NCBI RefSeq assembly: GCF_020034665.1
Contig: NZ_JAIQDI010000002.1
Coordinates: forward strand, 1,178,001-1,242,000
Reading direction: 5' to 3'
DNA from: Niabella beijingensis
GTDB taxonomy: Bacteria; Bacteroidota; Bacteroidia; Chitinophagales; Chitinophagaceae
DNA: 64,000 nucleotides
The notes beneath the pieces were generated by a model, which was not told the DNA's origin, made no database searches, and saw nothing but the letters and a program-made list of their open reading frames with translations. Shown here in pieces: positions 8,344 to 16,557 of this stretch; positions within the stretch are counted from its first letter, which is position 1, and each line of letters begins with the position of its first letter. The translations under genes and the position numbers were made by a program.

Positions 8344-9108
8344 ATGGTCAATTCCAGAAGGCGTTTTTTAGGAAAGGGGCTTACCTGTGTTACAGGGATC
8401 ATGGCCGGATCTTATTTGCATGCAAATGCATTAAAACAGGACGAAAGCGAACATTGGACTGCTAAACCGGAAACCTTACCTGCCATTAACAGCGGTATCG
8501 GCGGAAACAATACGATCGATCTGCTCAACCGTATCGAGAAGGATTGTCTGGCGCACCGGCCGAAGCTTACGATTTTAATGGCGGGTACGAATGATATGAA
8601 CAGCGTTAAATATGTACCCGCCGCTGAATATGAAAGGAATCTTTCTGTCATTGCCGGTCGTATCGTATCCGCCGGAAGCCAGCTGCTAATAATGACCATT
8701 TTACCTGCGTATGAACCATATTTGCTCACCCGGCATCCTGCATCGTTTTATGAGCCGGAAGGCGTCGCCGGCAGAAGAAAACAAGTGAATGCGATTATTA
8801 AAAAGACGGCCGGCGACCATAAAGCGGTACTTCTTGATATGGAGCAGCGCTTTACGGCGATCGGTAATGTGGGAACAAGCGCCGCCTCTTTGATCCAGAA
8901 TGAAGTGAATGCCGGCAAAACCGACGGGGTCCATCCCACGCCCAATGGCTACCGGTTTATAGCACTTTCGGTATTTGATTGTATTGTCTGCAATGATCTT
9001 CCCAGAGAGCAGATCGTCTGTTTTGGCGACAGCATCACAAGAGGGGACGGTTCGAATGACCGTAACAGCTATCCCGGGTTTCTGAATAAATTATTGACCA
9101 CGGTCTGA
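8344..9108 (+). CDS. Circularly permuted SGNH/GDSL hydrolase with Tat-like signal
   Basis: All catalytic blocks of an SGNH hydrolase/acetylesterase are present in this 254-residue protein, but in rotated order. Normal proteins run block I (GDS) first, then II, III and V. Here block II (NSGIGG, residues 49-54) comes first, then block III (GTND, 81-84), block V (DGVHP, Asp194 and His197), and only then block I (CFGDSITRGDG, catalytic Ser230). The protein stops just after the YPGFLNKLL helix that normally follows block I. The N-terminus has a twin-arginine pattern (SRRRFLGKG) before a hydrophobic stretch, so Tat export is likely. It sits between GH105 and GH2 and may deacetylate their polysaccharide. 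Confidence 0.82.
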   Translation: MVNSRRRFLGKGLTCVTGIMAGSYLHANALKQDESEHWTAKPETLPAINSGIGGNNTIDLLNRIEKDCLAHRPKLTILMAGTNDMNSVKYVPAAEYERNLSVIAGRIVSAGSQLLIMTILPAYEPYLLTRHPASFYEPEGVAGRRKQVNAIIKKTAGDHKAVLLDMEQRFTAIGNVGTSAASLIQNEVNAGKTDGVHPTPNGYRFIALSVFDCIVCNDLPREQIVCFGDSITRGDGSNDRNSYPGFLNKLLTTV

Positions 9109-9126
9109 GTGAATGCAATCTGTCTG

Positions 9127-11832
9127 ATGTTTAAAGTGAATTATTTATTATTAACGGCCGTTGCCGCATTGAACTGTCTGTACAGTGCTGGTCAGGATGT
9201 TCAGTTCGAAATGGTGCCGTCGGCCGCGCAGTCTTTTTTCTTAAGGAATGATGAAAATGCAGCGGGCTGGTACATGCAAAAGACAAATACGGTTCCTTCG
9301 GGTGCGATTGTTTCTTCTGTTACTTTTCAGGCGAAGAACTGGTTGCCGGCTACCGTTCCGGGAACGGTGTTGAACAGCCTTGTGAATAATAAAGTGTACC
9401 CTGATCCTTATTTTGGCGATAACAACAAGCGTTCGCGCCATCTTATTCCCGATCTGCAGGATGTGGGCAACGGGTTTTATCGCTACTGGTTCCGAAAGGA
9501 ATTTGAGCTGCCGGAGGCATACAGTCAAAAAAAAATATGGCTGAAACTACACGGCATTAACTACCGGGCCAATGTCTGGATGAATGGACAAAAGCTGGGA
9601 ACCATGGCCGGTATGTTTGAAGCAGGAGACTTTGATATCACACAAATAGTCAACCGCAAAGGAAAGAATGTACTGGCAGTAGATGTATTGCCGGTGGATG
9701 TGCCAGGCGCCGTTTACCGGAATGGAAAAACGCGGACCGGTGCCGTGGGAGAGAATAACAACGGCGGGGATGGTGCGATCGGAAAAAATGTAACCATGCT
9801 GATGGCTGTAGGATGGGATTTTACCGCTCCGGATGGGATCCGCGACAGGAATACCGGTATCTGGAGGGACGTGGAAATATATGCTACAGGAAATGTAAAA
9901 TTACAGCACCCTTTTGTTCAGACCCGGCTGCCGCTGCCGGACACCAGTTATTCCCTGCAAACGGTATCCGTGGAAGTAAAGAACACGACCGGTCTGAAAC
10001 AGAAGGGCGTGCTGACCGGCGCTATAGCGGGTACCGCGATCAGGTTTGAAACCGATATTGAGTTGCTGCCGGGGGAAAACAGACAGGTTGTTTTCCGGCC
10101 GGAAAACTATCCTCAGCTCAGGATGAAACATCCGAAATTATGGTGGCCGCTTTATAAAGGTGATCCGCATTTGTATTCGATCCAATTGCAATTCAGACAG
10201 GGTAAAGCGATATCGCACGGGTTGTCAACCCGTTTTGGTGTGCGGCAGATCCAGACAGATCAACATACACCGGACAGCTCCCGAAGGTTCATTGTGAACG
10301 GATACCCCGTTTTTATAAGAGGAACAAACTGGGTGCCGGAAGCAATGTTGCGCAGTTCGGCAGAACGGACCCGGACAGAGCTCCGTTACACCAAACAGGC
10401 AGGATTCAACCTGGTGCGGCTCTGGGCCGGGGGGATTGCAGAGTCGGATGCATTCTATAATGTTTGTGATGAATTGGGATTGCTGGTGTGGAATGAGTTC
10501 TGGATCACAGGCGACACGCGTTTCCCCCAGGACACCGCTCTTTATTTTAAAAACCTGAAGGCTACGATAAACCGGATCCGTTCCCATCCTTCGGTAGCGT
10601 ACTACGTAGCCTCTAATGAGTCGAAAGAGCTGCCGGGAACAAAAGCGATCATACACCAGCTGGATTCGACGATCGGCTATCAGGAGCAATCAGAATGTTG
10701 CGGTATTCATGACGGCAGTCCTTACAAGTATGAGAACCCGATGCAATATTTTGAAAATACCGCATCTCCAAGAGGTAGCCGGGTAGACGGTTTCAACCCC
10801 GAGTACGGAACGCCCTGCCTGCCGCTGGCGGAATCCCTGCGGGAAATGATGCCCGAAAAAGACCTGTGGCCTGTTAATGATTCGGTATGGAATTATCTCG
10901 ACGGGAATGGATTCCATAATATGAACACAAAATACCGCGAAGCGGTAAACCAGTTTGGGAAATCCGCTTCTATTGATGAATATGCCCGGAAGGCCCAATT
11001 GGTGGGTGCTATGAATTACAGGGCTATTTGCGAGGTATGGAATTACAATAAGTTCTCCTGGGGCGACCGGTTTGCTTCCGGTTTTCTGTTTTGGTATCAC
11101 AACAGCCCGTTGCCTCAGACTGCGAGCCGTATGTACGATTGGTATCTTCGTCCTACTGCTGCCCTTTATTATGCTCAAAATGGCCTTGCTCCGCTGCATC
11201 CGCAATTTGATTACTATAAGAATACGGTTTCTGTTTATAATGATTACAGGAAAAGCTTTCCCGGTTGTACCCTGGAGGCGGCGGTTTATGATTTAAATTC
11301 GGCACTTGTTTATTCCCTTTCTGAAAAAGTGGATATTCCTGCAGACGGCCTGGTAAAGGATGCGCTGAAGCTGCATTTTGATGACACGCTCACGCAGGTG
11401 CATTTTATAAAGCTGCGACTCAGGTCTCCTTCCGGCAGGGAGATCGCAGCATCCTTTTACTGGCGGTCCAAAGATGAATACAAAGGCGCTTGGACAATGA
11501 CGGGTCCGGCTGTATCGGGATTTGCCGATATTAACAAATTGCCCCGGGCATCTTTATCGGCCCGCGCAAAGAAAAGAGCGATCAATGACAACATAGTCAT
11601 AGACCTGCGTGTAAAGAACACTTCCGATAAGATCTCCTTCTTCACCCAGATCCGGTTGACGGATGGAAAAAGGGCGGTATTGCCATCGGTGTACTATTCA
11701 GATAACTTCTTCTCCCTGTTGCCTGAAGAAACACGTATCATAACGATTGAAGTTCAGAAAAAAATATGGGACAGGGTGAAACAACTCTCGGTAGCTGCTT
11801 TAAACACCAATGAGGTGGTCGTGAGACACTGA
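9127..11832 (+). CDS. GH2 family glycoside hydrolase (exo-glucosaminidase/beta-mannosidase type)
   Basis: This ~901-residue secreted enzyme has a signal peptide (start MFKVNYLLLTAVAALNC). I prefer the ATG at 9127 over a GTG at 9109. It has a GH2 sugar-binding domain (LKLHGINYRANVWMNG), beta-sandwich domains (NTGIWRDVEIY) and a TIM barrel beginning around PVFIRGTNWVPEAM. The acid/base Glu is about residue 498 (ASNESKE), and the likely nucleophile is about residue 559 (GFNPEYG). This layout resembles exo-beta-D-glucosaminidases and plant-type endo-beta-mannosidases rather than LacZ. With GH130 next door, a beta-mannoside or beta-aminosugar target is plausible. Confidence 0.85.
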   Translation: MFKVNYLLLTAVAALNCLYSAGQDVQFEMVPSAAQSFFLRNDENAAGWYMQKTNTVPSGAIVSSVTFQAKNWLPATVPGTVLNSLVNNKVYPDPYFGDNNKRSRHLIPDLQDVGNGFYRYWFRKEFELPEAYSQKKIWLKLHGINYRANVWMNGQKLGTMAGMFEAGDFDITQIVNRKGKNVLAVDVLPVDVPGAVYRNGKTRTGAVGENNNGGDGAIGKNVTMLMAVGWDFTAPDGIRDRNTGIWRDVEIYATGNVKLQHPFVQTRLPLPDTSYSLQTVSVEVKNTTGLKQKGVLTGAIAGTAIRFETDIELLPGENRQVVFRPENYPQLRMKHPKLWWPLYKGDPHLYSIQLQFRQGKAISHGLSTRFGVRQIQTDQHTPDSSRRFIVNGYPVFIRGTNWVPEAMLRSSAERTRTELRYTKQAGFNLVRLWAGGIAESDAFYNVCDELGLLVWNEFWITGDTRFPQDTALYFKNLKATINRIRSHPSVAYYVASNESKELPGTKAIIHQLDSTIGYQEQSECCGIHDGSPYKYENPMQYFENTASPRGSRVDGFNPEYGTPCLPLAESLREMMPEKDLWPVNDSVWNYLDGNGFHNMNTKYREAVNQFGKSASIDEYARKAQLVGAMNYRAICEVWNYNKFSWGDRFASGFLFWYHNSPLPQTASRMYDWYLRPTAALYYAQNGLAPLHPQFDYYKNTVSVYNDYRKSFPGCTLEAAVYDLNSALVYSLSEKVDIPADGLVKDALKLHFDDTLTQVHFIKLRLRSPSGREIAASFYWRSKDEYKGAWTMTGPAVSGFADINKLPRASLSARAKKRAINDNIVIDLRVKNTSDKISFFTQIRLTDGKRAVLPSVYYSDNFFSLLPEETRIITIEVQKKIWDRVKQLSVAALNTNEVVVRH

Positions 11833-11910
11833 TACGGACTTGCATTCTGACTGTAAAGACCGTTTCATCTTTAAACGATACCGTTCCCGGAAATTTTTAA
11901 TTCTTAAAGC

Positions 11911-13047
11911 ATGGGCATGCAAACTATTATTTTACGCTTTTTGTTGCTGATCGTTTGTATCCCTTTTGCTATTGGTTCGGCGGGGCAGCCTCCGCTTCCC
12001 GATTGGGCCCTGGGTCCGTTTGCGAGACCGGCCGGTATCAATCCTGTTATAATACCGGATACGCAAAGCATTTTCTTTGATCCGATGAGCAAACAAAACC
12101 TGGCCTGGGAGGCAGGCGATGTGTTTAATCCGGCGGCTGCTGTAAAAAATAATAAGATATATGTGCTGTATCGCGCAGAAGACCGGTCGGGTAAAGGGAT
12201 CGGTAAGCGGACCTCCCGCCTGGGTATTGCAGAAAGCAGTGATGGTATCAGCATGAAGAAAGAACCGGTACCGGTTTTCTATCCCGCGGAAGACGGACAA
12301 AAGGAATATGAGTGGCCGGGCGGTTGTGAAGATCCGCGTATCGCGGTTACCAAAGAGGGCCTGTATGTAATGCTGTATACCCAATGGAACAGGAAAGTAG
12401 CGCGCCTTGCGGTAGCCACTTCCAAAGATCTGATCACCTGGACAAAGCACGGCCCGGCGTTCCTGAAAGCGCACAATGGACGGTTTAAAGACCTGTTCAG
12501 TAAATCAGCATCCATCGTTACCCGGATAGAAAACGGCCGGCAGGTAATCGCAAAGGTGAATGGTAAATATATGATGTACTGGGGCGAGCGGTTTATAAAT
12601 ATTGCCACATCTGCTGATCTGATCAACTGGGAGCCTGCCCTGGGTGAAAATGGAGGACTGGAGCTGGTGGTAAAGCCCAGGAAAGGTTATTTTGACAGCG
12701 ACATGACCGAATGCGGGCCACCTGCAATTATTACTGAAAAAGGTATTTTAGTTTTGTACAACGGTAAAAATAAAGGGAACAATGACCGGGACACCAATTA
12801 CACGGCCAACACCTATGCGGCCGGACAGGTATTGTTCGACCTGAACCATCCATCAAAGGTGATCGGCCGTCTGGATCAGCCGTTCTTTATTCCTGAAGCA
12901 CCTTTCGAGAAAAGCGGCCAGTACCCGGCCGGTACCGTTTTTATCGAAGGCCTTGTCTATTTTAAGAACAAATGGTTTTTGTACTATGGCTGTGCAGACA
13001 GCAGGGTGGGTGTTGCCGTTTATACCCCGGATAGTGCATCCCGATAG
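11911..13047 (+). CDS. GH130 family beta-mannoside hydrolase/phosphorylase
   Basis: This 378-residue five-bladed propeller of the GH130 (former DUF377) family has an N-terminal signal peptide. Typical blocks are VFNPAAAVKNNKIYVLYRAED near residue 70, SRLGIAESSDGI, GGCEDPRIAV near 130, ECGPPAI and the C-terminal KWFLYYGCADSRVGVA. The family cleaves beta-mannosides by phosphorolysis or hydrolysis. An exported enzyme would meet little phosphate, so hydrolysis (as in GH130 beta-1,2-mannosidases) is more likely, by inference. It follows the GH2 gene by 78 bases on the same strand and probably shares its substrate. Confidence 0.83.
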   Translation: MGMQTIILRFLLLIVCIPFAIGSAGQPPLPDWALGPFARPAGINPVIIPDTQSIFFDPMSKQNLAWEAGDVFNPAAAVKNNKIYVLYRAEDRSGKGIGKRTSRLGIAESSDGISMKKEPVPVFYPAEDGQKEYEWPGGCEDPRIAVTKEGLYVMLYTQWNRKVARLAVATSKDLITWTKHGPAFLKAHNGRFKDLFSKSASIVTRIENGRQVIAKVNGKYMMYWGERFINIATSADLINWEPALGENGGLELVVKPRKGYFDSDMTECGPPAIITEKGILVLYNGKNKGNNDRDTNYTANTYAAGQVLFDLNHPSKVIGRLDQPFFIPEAPFEKSGQYPAGTVFIEGLVYFKNKWFLYYGCADSRVGVAVYTPDSASR

Positions 13048-13195
13048 CGCCTGCCCGATAACGCATTTTTTTGCCGGAATGCGAAAATTTATTTTCGGAT
13101 ACAGGAGCCGGCGATACCGCAGCCTCCCGGATTCCAAAATCTTCGTTGGCTAAAAATACCGGTTTCCCATCAGAACCTCCGGCTATGGAAGGTTT

Positions 13196-13203
13196 TAATT
13201 TTG
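13196..13203 (+). promoter_or_regulatory. Bacteroidota -7 promoter element (TAnnTTTG)
   Basis: TAATTTTG matches the Bacteroidota -7 consensus exactly and ends 17 bases before the ATG of the decayed secreted-protein gene. I see no TTG box at the expected -33 distance, so the promoter may be weak. Confidence 0.35.
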
Positions 13204-13220
13204 CATGAAACTTTAGCGTT

Positions 13221-13822
13221 ATGGTAAGCAAAACACTGTTGCTGCTGATTTCCTGTATCCTTTTGCGGGGAACTGTTATAAAAGCTCAGGAAGGACCCGC
13301 TCCCGTTTTTCCGGCTGCTGCATTCAATGCAGGGCAGGCACATGACTGATCAATAACGGAACGTCGACATTACAGGGCGTGGTAACAAAGAAGAAAAAGA
13401 ATCCGGACAATACCTATCTGGGTATTGTAGTGACCCTTTTTCCCTGCACCCCTTATTTCAATGAATGGTATGATCTGCGATAAAAGAACAGGAAAGGAAA
13501 AACGATGACGATGATGACGGCTGAAGCTTATTCCTGCCGGGTGCTTTCAAAGGCTTCGGATAAGGAGGGCAGCTTTGAATTTCGAAACCTGAAGCCCGGG
13601 AAGTATTACCTGCAGGCAATGGTGCGCCAGGGCAGGATGAAGGAAATGTGGAACCAGGTAGGAACCTCGACCTCTGTTGGTTATAATGTATATGGACAGG
13701 CCGTTACATCATATTCCCGGCCCATATACGAGGAATTTAAGTTGTTTTATGAAACCAATGACCTGGCGAAGACCTTTGTTGAAATTACCGCTGCGGGGCA
13801 GGTCGTAAACGTTAAGCTTTAA
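13221..13822 (+). pseudogene. Decayed secreted carboxypeptidase-regulatory-like (beta-sandwich) protein
   Basis: A signal peptide is encoded from the ATG at 13221 (MVSKTLLLLISCILLRG), but that frame stops near 13345. Homologous protein continues in another frame from about 13349 (LQGVVTKKKKNPDNTYLGIVV), hits an in-frame TAA at 13481, and resumes in the same frame to 13822 (GSFEFRNLKPGKYYLQAMV, ending VVEV-like VVNVKL). The FEFRNLKPGKYYL motif is typical of carboxypeptidase-regulatory-like beta-sandwich domains. At least one frameshift and one nonsense change are therefore needed to explain it. A sequencing error cannot be excluded. The original function is unknown. Confidence 0.7.
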
Positions 13823-13864
13823 AAATATCCTACTATATTATACAAGATATTATCCGGCTGTCTG

Positions 13865-14593
13865 TTGTTTTTGCTGACCCCGTTCCATATGAATGCGCAG
13901 AACCTGGACTTTCCGGATCCGGATTTCAAACAGGCGCTTATTAAAAAGAAAGTTGATCTCAACAATGATGGCCAGATACAGCAAGAAGAGGCATTGAAGG
14001 TGACCAGATTGTACCTGGAGGAAACAGATTTTTCATCGATGGAGGGCATTAAGAATTTTACGAATCTTGAAGAATTTGGTACCTATAAAAACAAGATACG
14101 GCAGGTGGATCTGCAGGGAATGACCAGCCTCAAACGCCTGTATCTTGTAGGAAGTGACATAGAAACACTTAATATTCAGGGATGCCACAATCTCGAACAC
14201 CTGTCGCTGATCGGCAATAAGCTGACCGGTATCGATATAACAGCATTTCGGAAGCTTACGGAACTTAGTCTCAGTTACAACCAGCTAACCCGGATGGAAA
14301 TCCGAAATTACCCGGAACTAAAGGTGATAAACCTTGCAGAGAATAATATTTCAGATCTTAAGATCGGTGACTGTCCAAAGCTTGAGTCACTGCTGCTCCG
14401 CAAAAACAGGCTCAACGGTAGCCTGGATCTTACCCGGTTTCCGGCATTGCGGGAGTTTTCAGCCGACAATAACCTGCTTACGGCCGTCGACATCCGCGGT
14501 TTAAAGAAGCTGGAATCCTTCTCCTGCCTGTATTGTAGCATTACAATCCTGAATCTGAGCGGTACGGAAGCCCTCGCGGACCTGATCTGGTAA
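13865..14593 (+). CDS. Leucine-rich repeat protein, damaged or unusual start
   Basis: The protein has about eight LRR units of ~21 residues (for example LTELSLSYNQLTRMEIRNYPELKVINLAENNISDL) after an N-terminal block with an EF-hand-like VDLNNDGQIQQEEAL. Such proteins in Bacteroidota are secreted. The only start with this frame that keeps part of a signal is a TTG at 13865, giving MFLLTPFHMNAQ. Reading further upstream, an ATA at 13835 would give a full signal peptide (LYKILSGCLLFLLTPFHMNAQ after the first residue), so an original ATG may have mutated to ATA. It lies directly behind a decayed gene, so it may be a pseudogene too. Function unknown. Confidence 0.55.
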   Translation: MFLLTPFHMNAQNLDFPDPDFKQALIKKKVDLNNDGQIQQEEALKVTRLYLEETDFSSMEGIKNFTNLEEFGTYKNKIRQVDLQGMTSLKRLYLVGSDIETLNIQGCHNLEHLSLIGNKLTGIDITAFRKLTELSLSYNQLTRMEIRNYPELKVINLAENNISDLKIGDCPKLESLLLRKNRLNGSLDLTRFPALREFSADNNLLTAVDIRGLKKLESFSCLYCSITILNLSGTEALADLIW

Positions 14594-14664
14594 CAATCTA
14601 TATCAGTGGTTCGGAATAATCCGGCTCCGGCACATCCGTATTCTTCATCTGTTTCACGGAATTA

Positions 14665-14687
14665 GGCGCCTGTGCGGCGGCTTTTTT
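14665..14687 (+). terminator. Candidate intrinsic terminator after LRR gene
   Basis: A GC-rich imperfect hairpin (CGCC / GGCG arms with a TGTGC loop, one mismatch further out) is followed directly by six Ts. It would end the plus-strand transcript of the LRR gene before the convergent FecR gene. Confidence 0.45.
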
Positions 14688-14708
14688 ATAAACACCATTA
14701 CAGAAAGA

Positions 14709-15839
14709 TCATTTAAAATGCAGTGTGCTGCCCTGGAAATAATAGCCCAGGTCCCCGGTGGAAGCAAGGTTGTCAAGAAAAACGGTGATGGGCTTTTTTT
14801 TATCGATAAGTCCGGTAAACCGTTTGTCTTTTACCGTGTTGTTATCAAAAGCAACCGGGATATCATAACAGCGTTGCAGGATGTCCGCAATTTCTGAAAC
14901 GGGAAGGTTGGAAAAAATATACCGGCCTTTCATCCAGGAAAGTACCTGGCGCTCATCGAATGCTGCAATCCGGAACCCGGAGCCGTTGGAAAGCGTGGCT
15001 TCAAACCCGGGCTTCAGCTCCAGGGTCTCTTTTGGTGAACGTAAACTGACCTTTCCCGTTACCAGCGCTACCCGCAGGCTGCCGGGGTGATAGCTGTTAA
15101 CATTGAATTCGGTGCCCAGCACCTGTATCGTGGCGCCGCCGGTATGCACTACGAACGGTCTTGCGGCATCTTTGGCTACTTCGAGATATGCTTCTCCTTC
15201 AATTTCTATTTCCCGCAGGCCGGCTTCGAACTTTACCGGAAAACGCAGGGAACTGGCTGCGTTCAGCCATACCGTTGTATTATCCGGTAATCTTACCTGG
15301 TAGTCGAGTCCCGGGGGGACGGTTATTTTACTCCATTGCTGCGAAGCCCCACCACTGATCTGCAGCCCGTTCTCCCGGATATCCAGTGCTGTTCCGCTGG
15401 CAGTAACCCTGCCGTTCTTCTGATCGGAAAGATTCACGGTTTCGCCATTGTCGAACTCCATCAGGATCTTTTTTGATGCCCGTGTGCCGGCTGTCTGTCC
15501 GGATCTGTCCGGATGCGGGGTGCTGACAAACACAAATTTTACAAAAATAAAAAGCAGAATAGCAGCGGCGGCGGTATAAGGCAGCCACCGCACCAGGGCA
15601 GATTTTTTCCTGGTCCTGATCCGCTGCTGAAGCTGTTCCCATTCCGCTTCCGTATTGATGTTGCGGAGAAATTGCTGGCTTTCTTCTTTTTGAAAGAACT
15701 GCCGGAGCTCATCCCATAATTTACCGATATCCTTTTGCTGCTCGATCAGTTGCTGCAGGAATAGATCATCATCCGGATCGATGCTGTTGTTCAGCCGCGC
15801 TATCATCAGGCTTTTTATTTCGTTGATGTTATATTCCAT
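14709..15839 (-). CDS. FecR family anti-sigma factor
   Basis: This 376-residue FecR-type regulator has a cytoplasmic anti-sigma region (~1-80), a single membrane helix (YTAAAAILLFIFVKFVFV, ~87-104), and a periplasmic FecR domain with the characteristic VRLPDNTTVWLNAASSLRFP and EIEGEAYLEVAKDAARPFVVHTG motifs. A C-terminal DUF4974-like domain (FSNLPVSEIADILQRCYDIPV) follows. It would hold the adjacent ECF sigma factor until the STN domain of the divergent SusC-like receptor signals substrate. It lies 42 bases after the sigma gene on the same strand and is surely co-transcribed. Confidence 0.92.
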   Translation of the reverse strand: MEYNINEIKSLMIARLNNSIDPDDDLFLQQLIEQQKDIGKLWDELRQFFQKEESQQFLRNINTEAEWEQLQQRIRTRKKSALVRWLPYTAAAAILLFIFVKFVFVSTPHPDRSGQTAGTRASKKILMEFDNGETVNLSDQKNGRVTASGTALDIRENGLQISGGASQQWSKITVPPGLDYQVRLPDNTTVWLNAASSLRFPVKFEAGLREIEIEGEAYLEVAKDAARPFVVHTGGATIQVLGTEFNVNSYHPGSLRVALVTGKVSLRSPKETLELKPGFEATLSNGSGFRIAAFDERQVLSWMKGRYIFSNLPVSEIADILQRCYDIPVAFDNNTVKDKRFTGLIDKKKPITVFLDNLASTGDLGYYFQGSTLHFK

Positions 15840-15881
15840 TGCTTTTATTTAGACAATATTTTTCCGAAACGGCTGACAGTT

Positions 15882-16385
15882 TCAGCGTATTTTTTTTCTC
15901 AATTGTTTTAATGCCCTTATTAATGCTGTTTTTACTGTATTGATGCTTATCCCCAATTCTGAGGCTACCTGTTTCCGGCTTTTTCTCTGGATATAATACA
16001 GGTCAAAGATCGTCGCCGTTTTAGGCGGCAGCGTGGCAATGACCTTTTTTAAGGAACGCAGGCGGTCTTCCTCCAGGGCCAGGTATTCCTTTTCCTGTAA
16101 ATCGGGCTGACCTGTTGTTTTTGCGTGGAATACGTATTCGAAAAATTTTTCCTGGTGCGATTTACCTGCCTTTATAACGTTGAGGCAGCGGTTGTGCACG
16201 GCCTTGCTGAGGTAAGACCTTATCGACTGGATCTGTGAAAGATCGTACCGGTCCCACAGATCCACAAATACTTCCTGCACTACGTCCTTTGCATCCTGTT
16301 CATTTTTCAGCAGGTAATATGCTTCCATTACCATTGTGCGGTAATGAAGGGCGAATATTTCATTGAATATTTCTTTCCTGTTCAC
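15882..16385 (-). CDS. ECF RNA polymerase sigma factor (sigma-70 family)
   Basis: This 167-residue ECF sigma factor has region 2 with FALHYRTMVMEAYYLLKNEQDAKDVVQEVFVDLW (residues ~12-46) and region 4 with LPPKTATIFDLYYIQRKSRKQVASELGISINTVKTALIRALKQL. It pairs with the downstream FecR gene and lies divergent to the SusC gene 170 bases away. The expected role is to turn on the SusC/SusD/DUF5017/GH53 operon when the receptor binds galactan fragments. Confidence 0.93.
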   Translation of the reverse strand: MNRKEIFNEIFALHYRTMVMEAYYLLKNEQDAKDVVQEVFVDLWDRYDLSQIQSIRSYLSKAVHNRCLNVIKAGKSHQEKFFEYVFHAKTTGQPDLQEKEYLALEEDRLRSLKKVIATLPPKTATIFDLYYIQRKSRKQVASELGISINTVKTALIRALKQLRKKIR

Positions 16386-16493
16386 AGCGTATTATTTTTG
16401 AACGGGTATGCAGGGCGCAGCAACCGGACCAATGTTACAAAAAATAGTGATGACGGAGCACAACAAGTAAAAAATATTTTAAAAAAAAATCTG

Positions 16494-16515
16494 CGGGTGT
16501 TGTCACCCGTTTTTT
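16494..16515 (+). terminator. Perfect hairpin plus T-tract in SusC leader (attenuator-like)
   Basis: The arms CGGGTG (16494-16499) and CACCCG (16504-16509) pair perfectly around a TTGT loop and are followed by six Ts (16510-16515). On the other strand the same hairpin is followed, three bases later, by about nine Ts. It lies ~42 bases before the SusC start, between divergent genes, where no upstream plus-strand gene needs ending. Confidence 0.65.
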
Positions 16516-16557
16516 ATAAATGATTGTCTAAAGCACAACTGAATAAAACGTTTGCCA

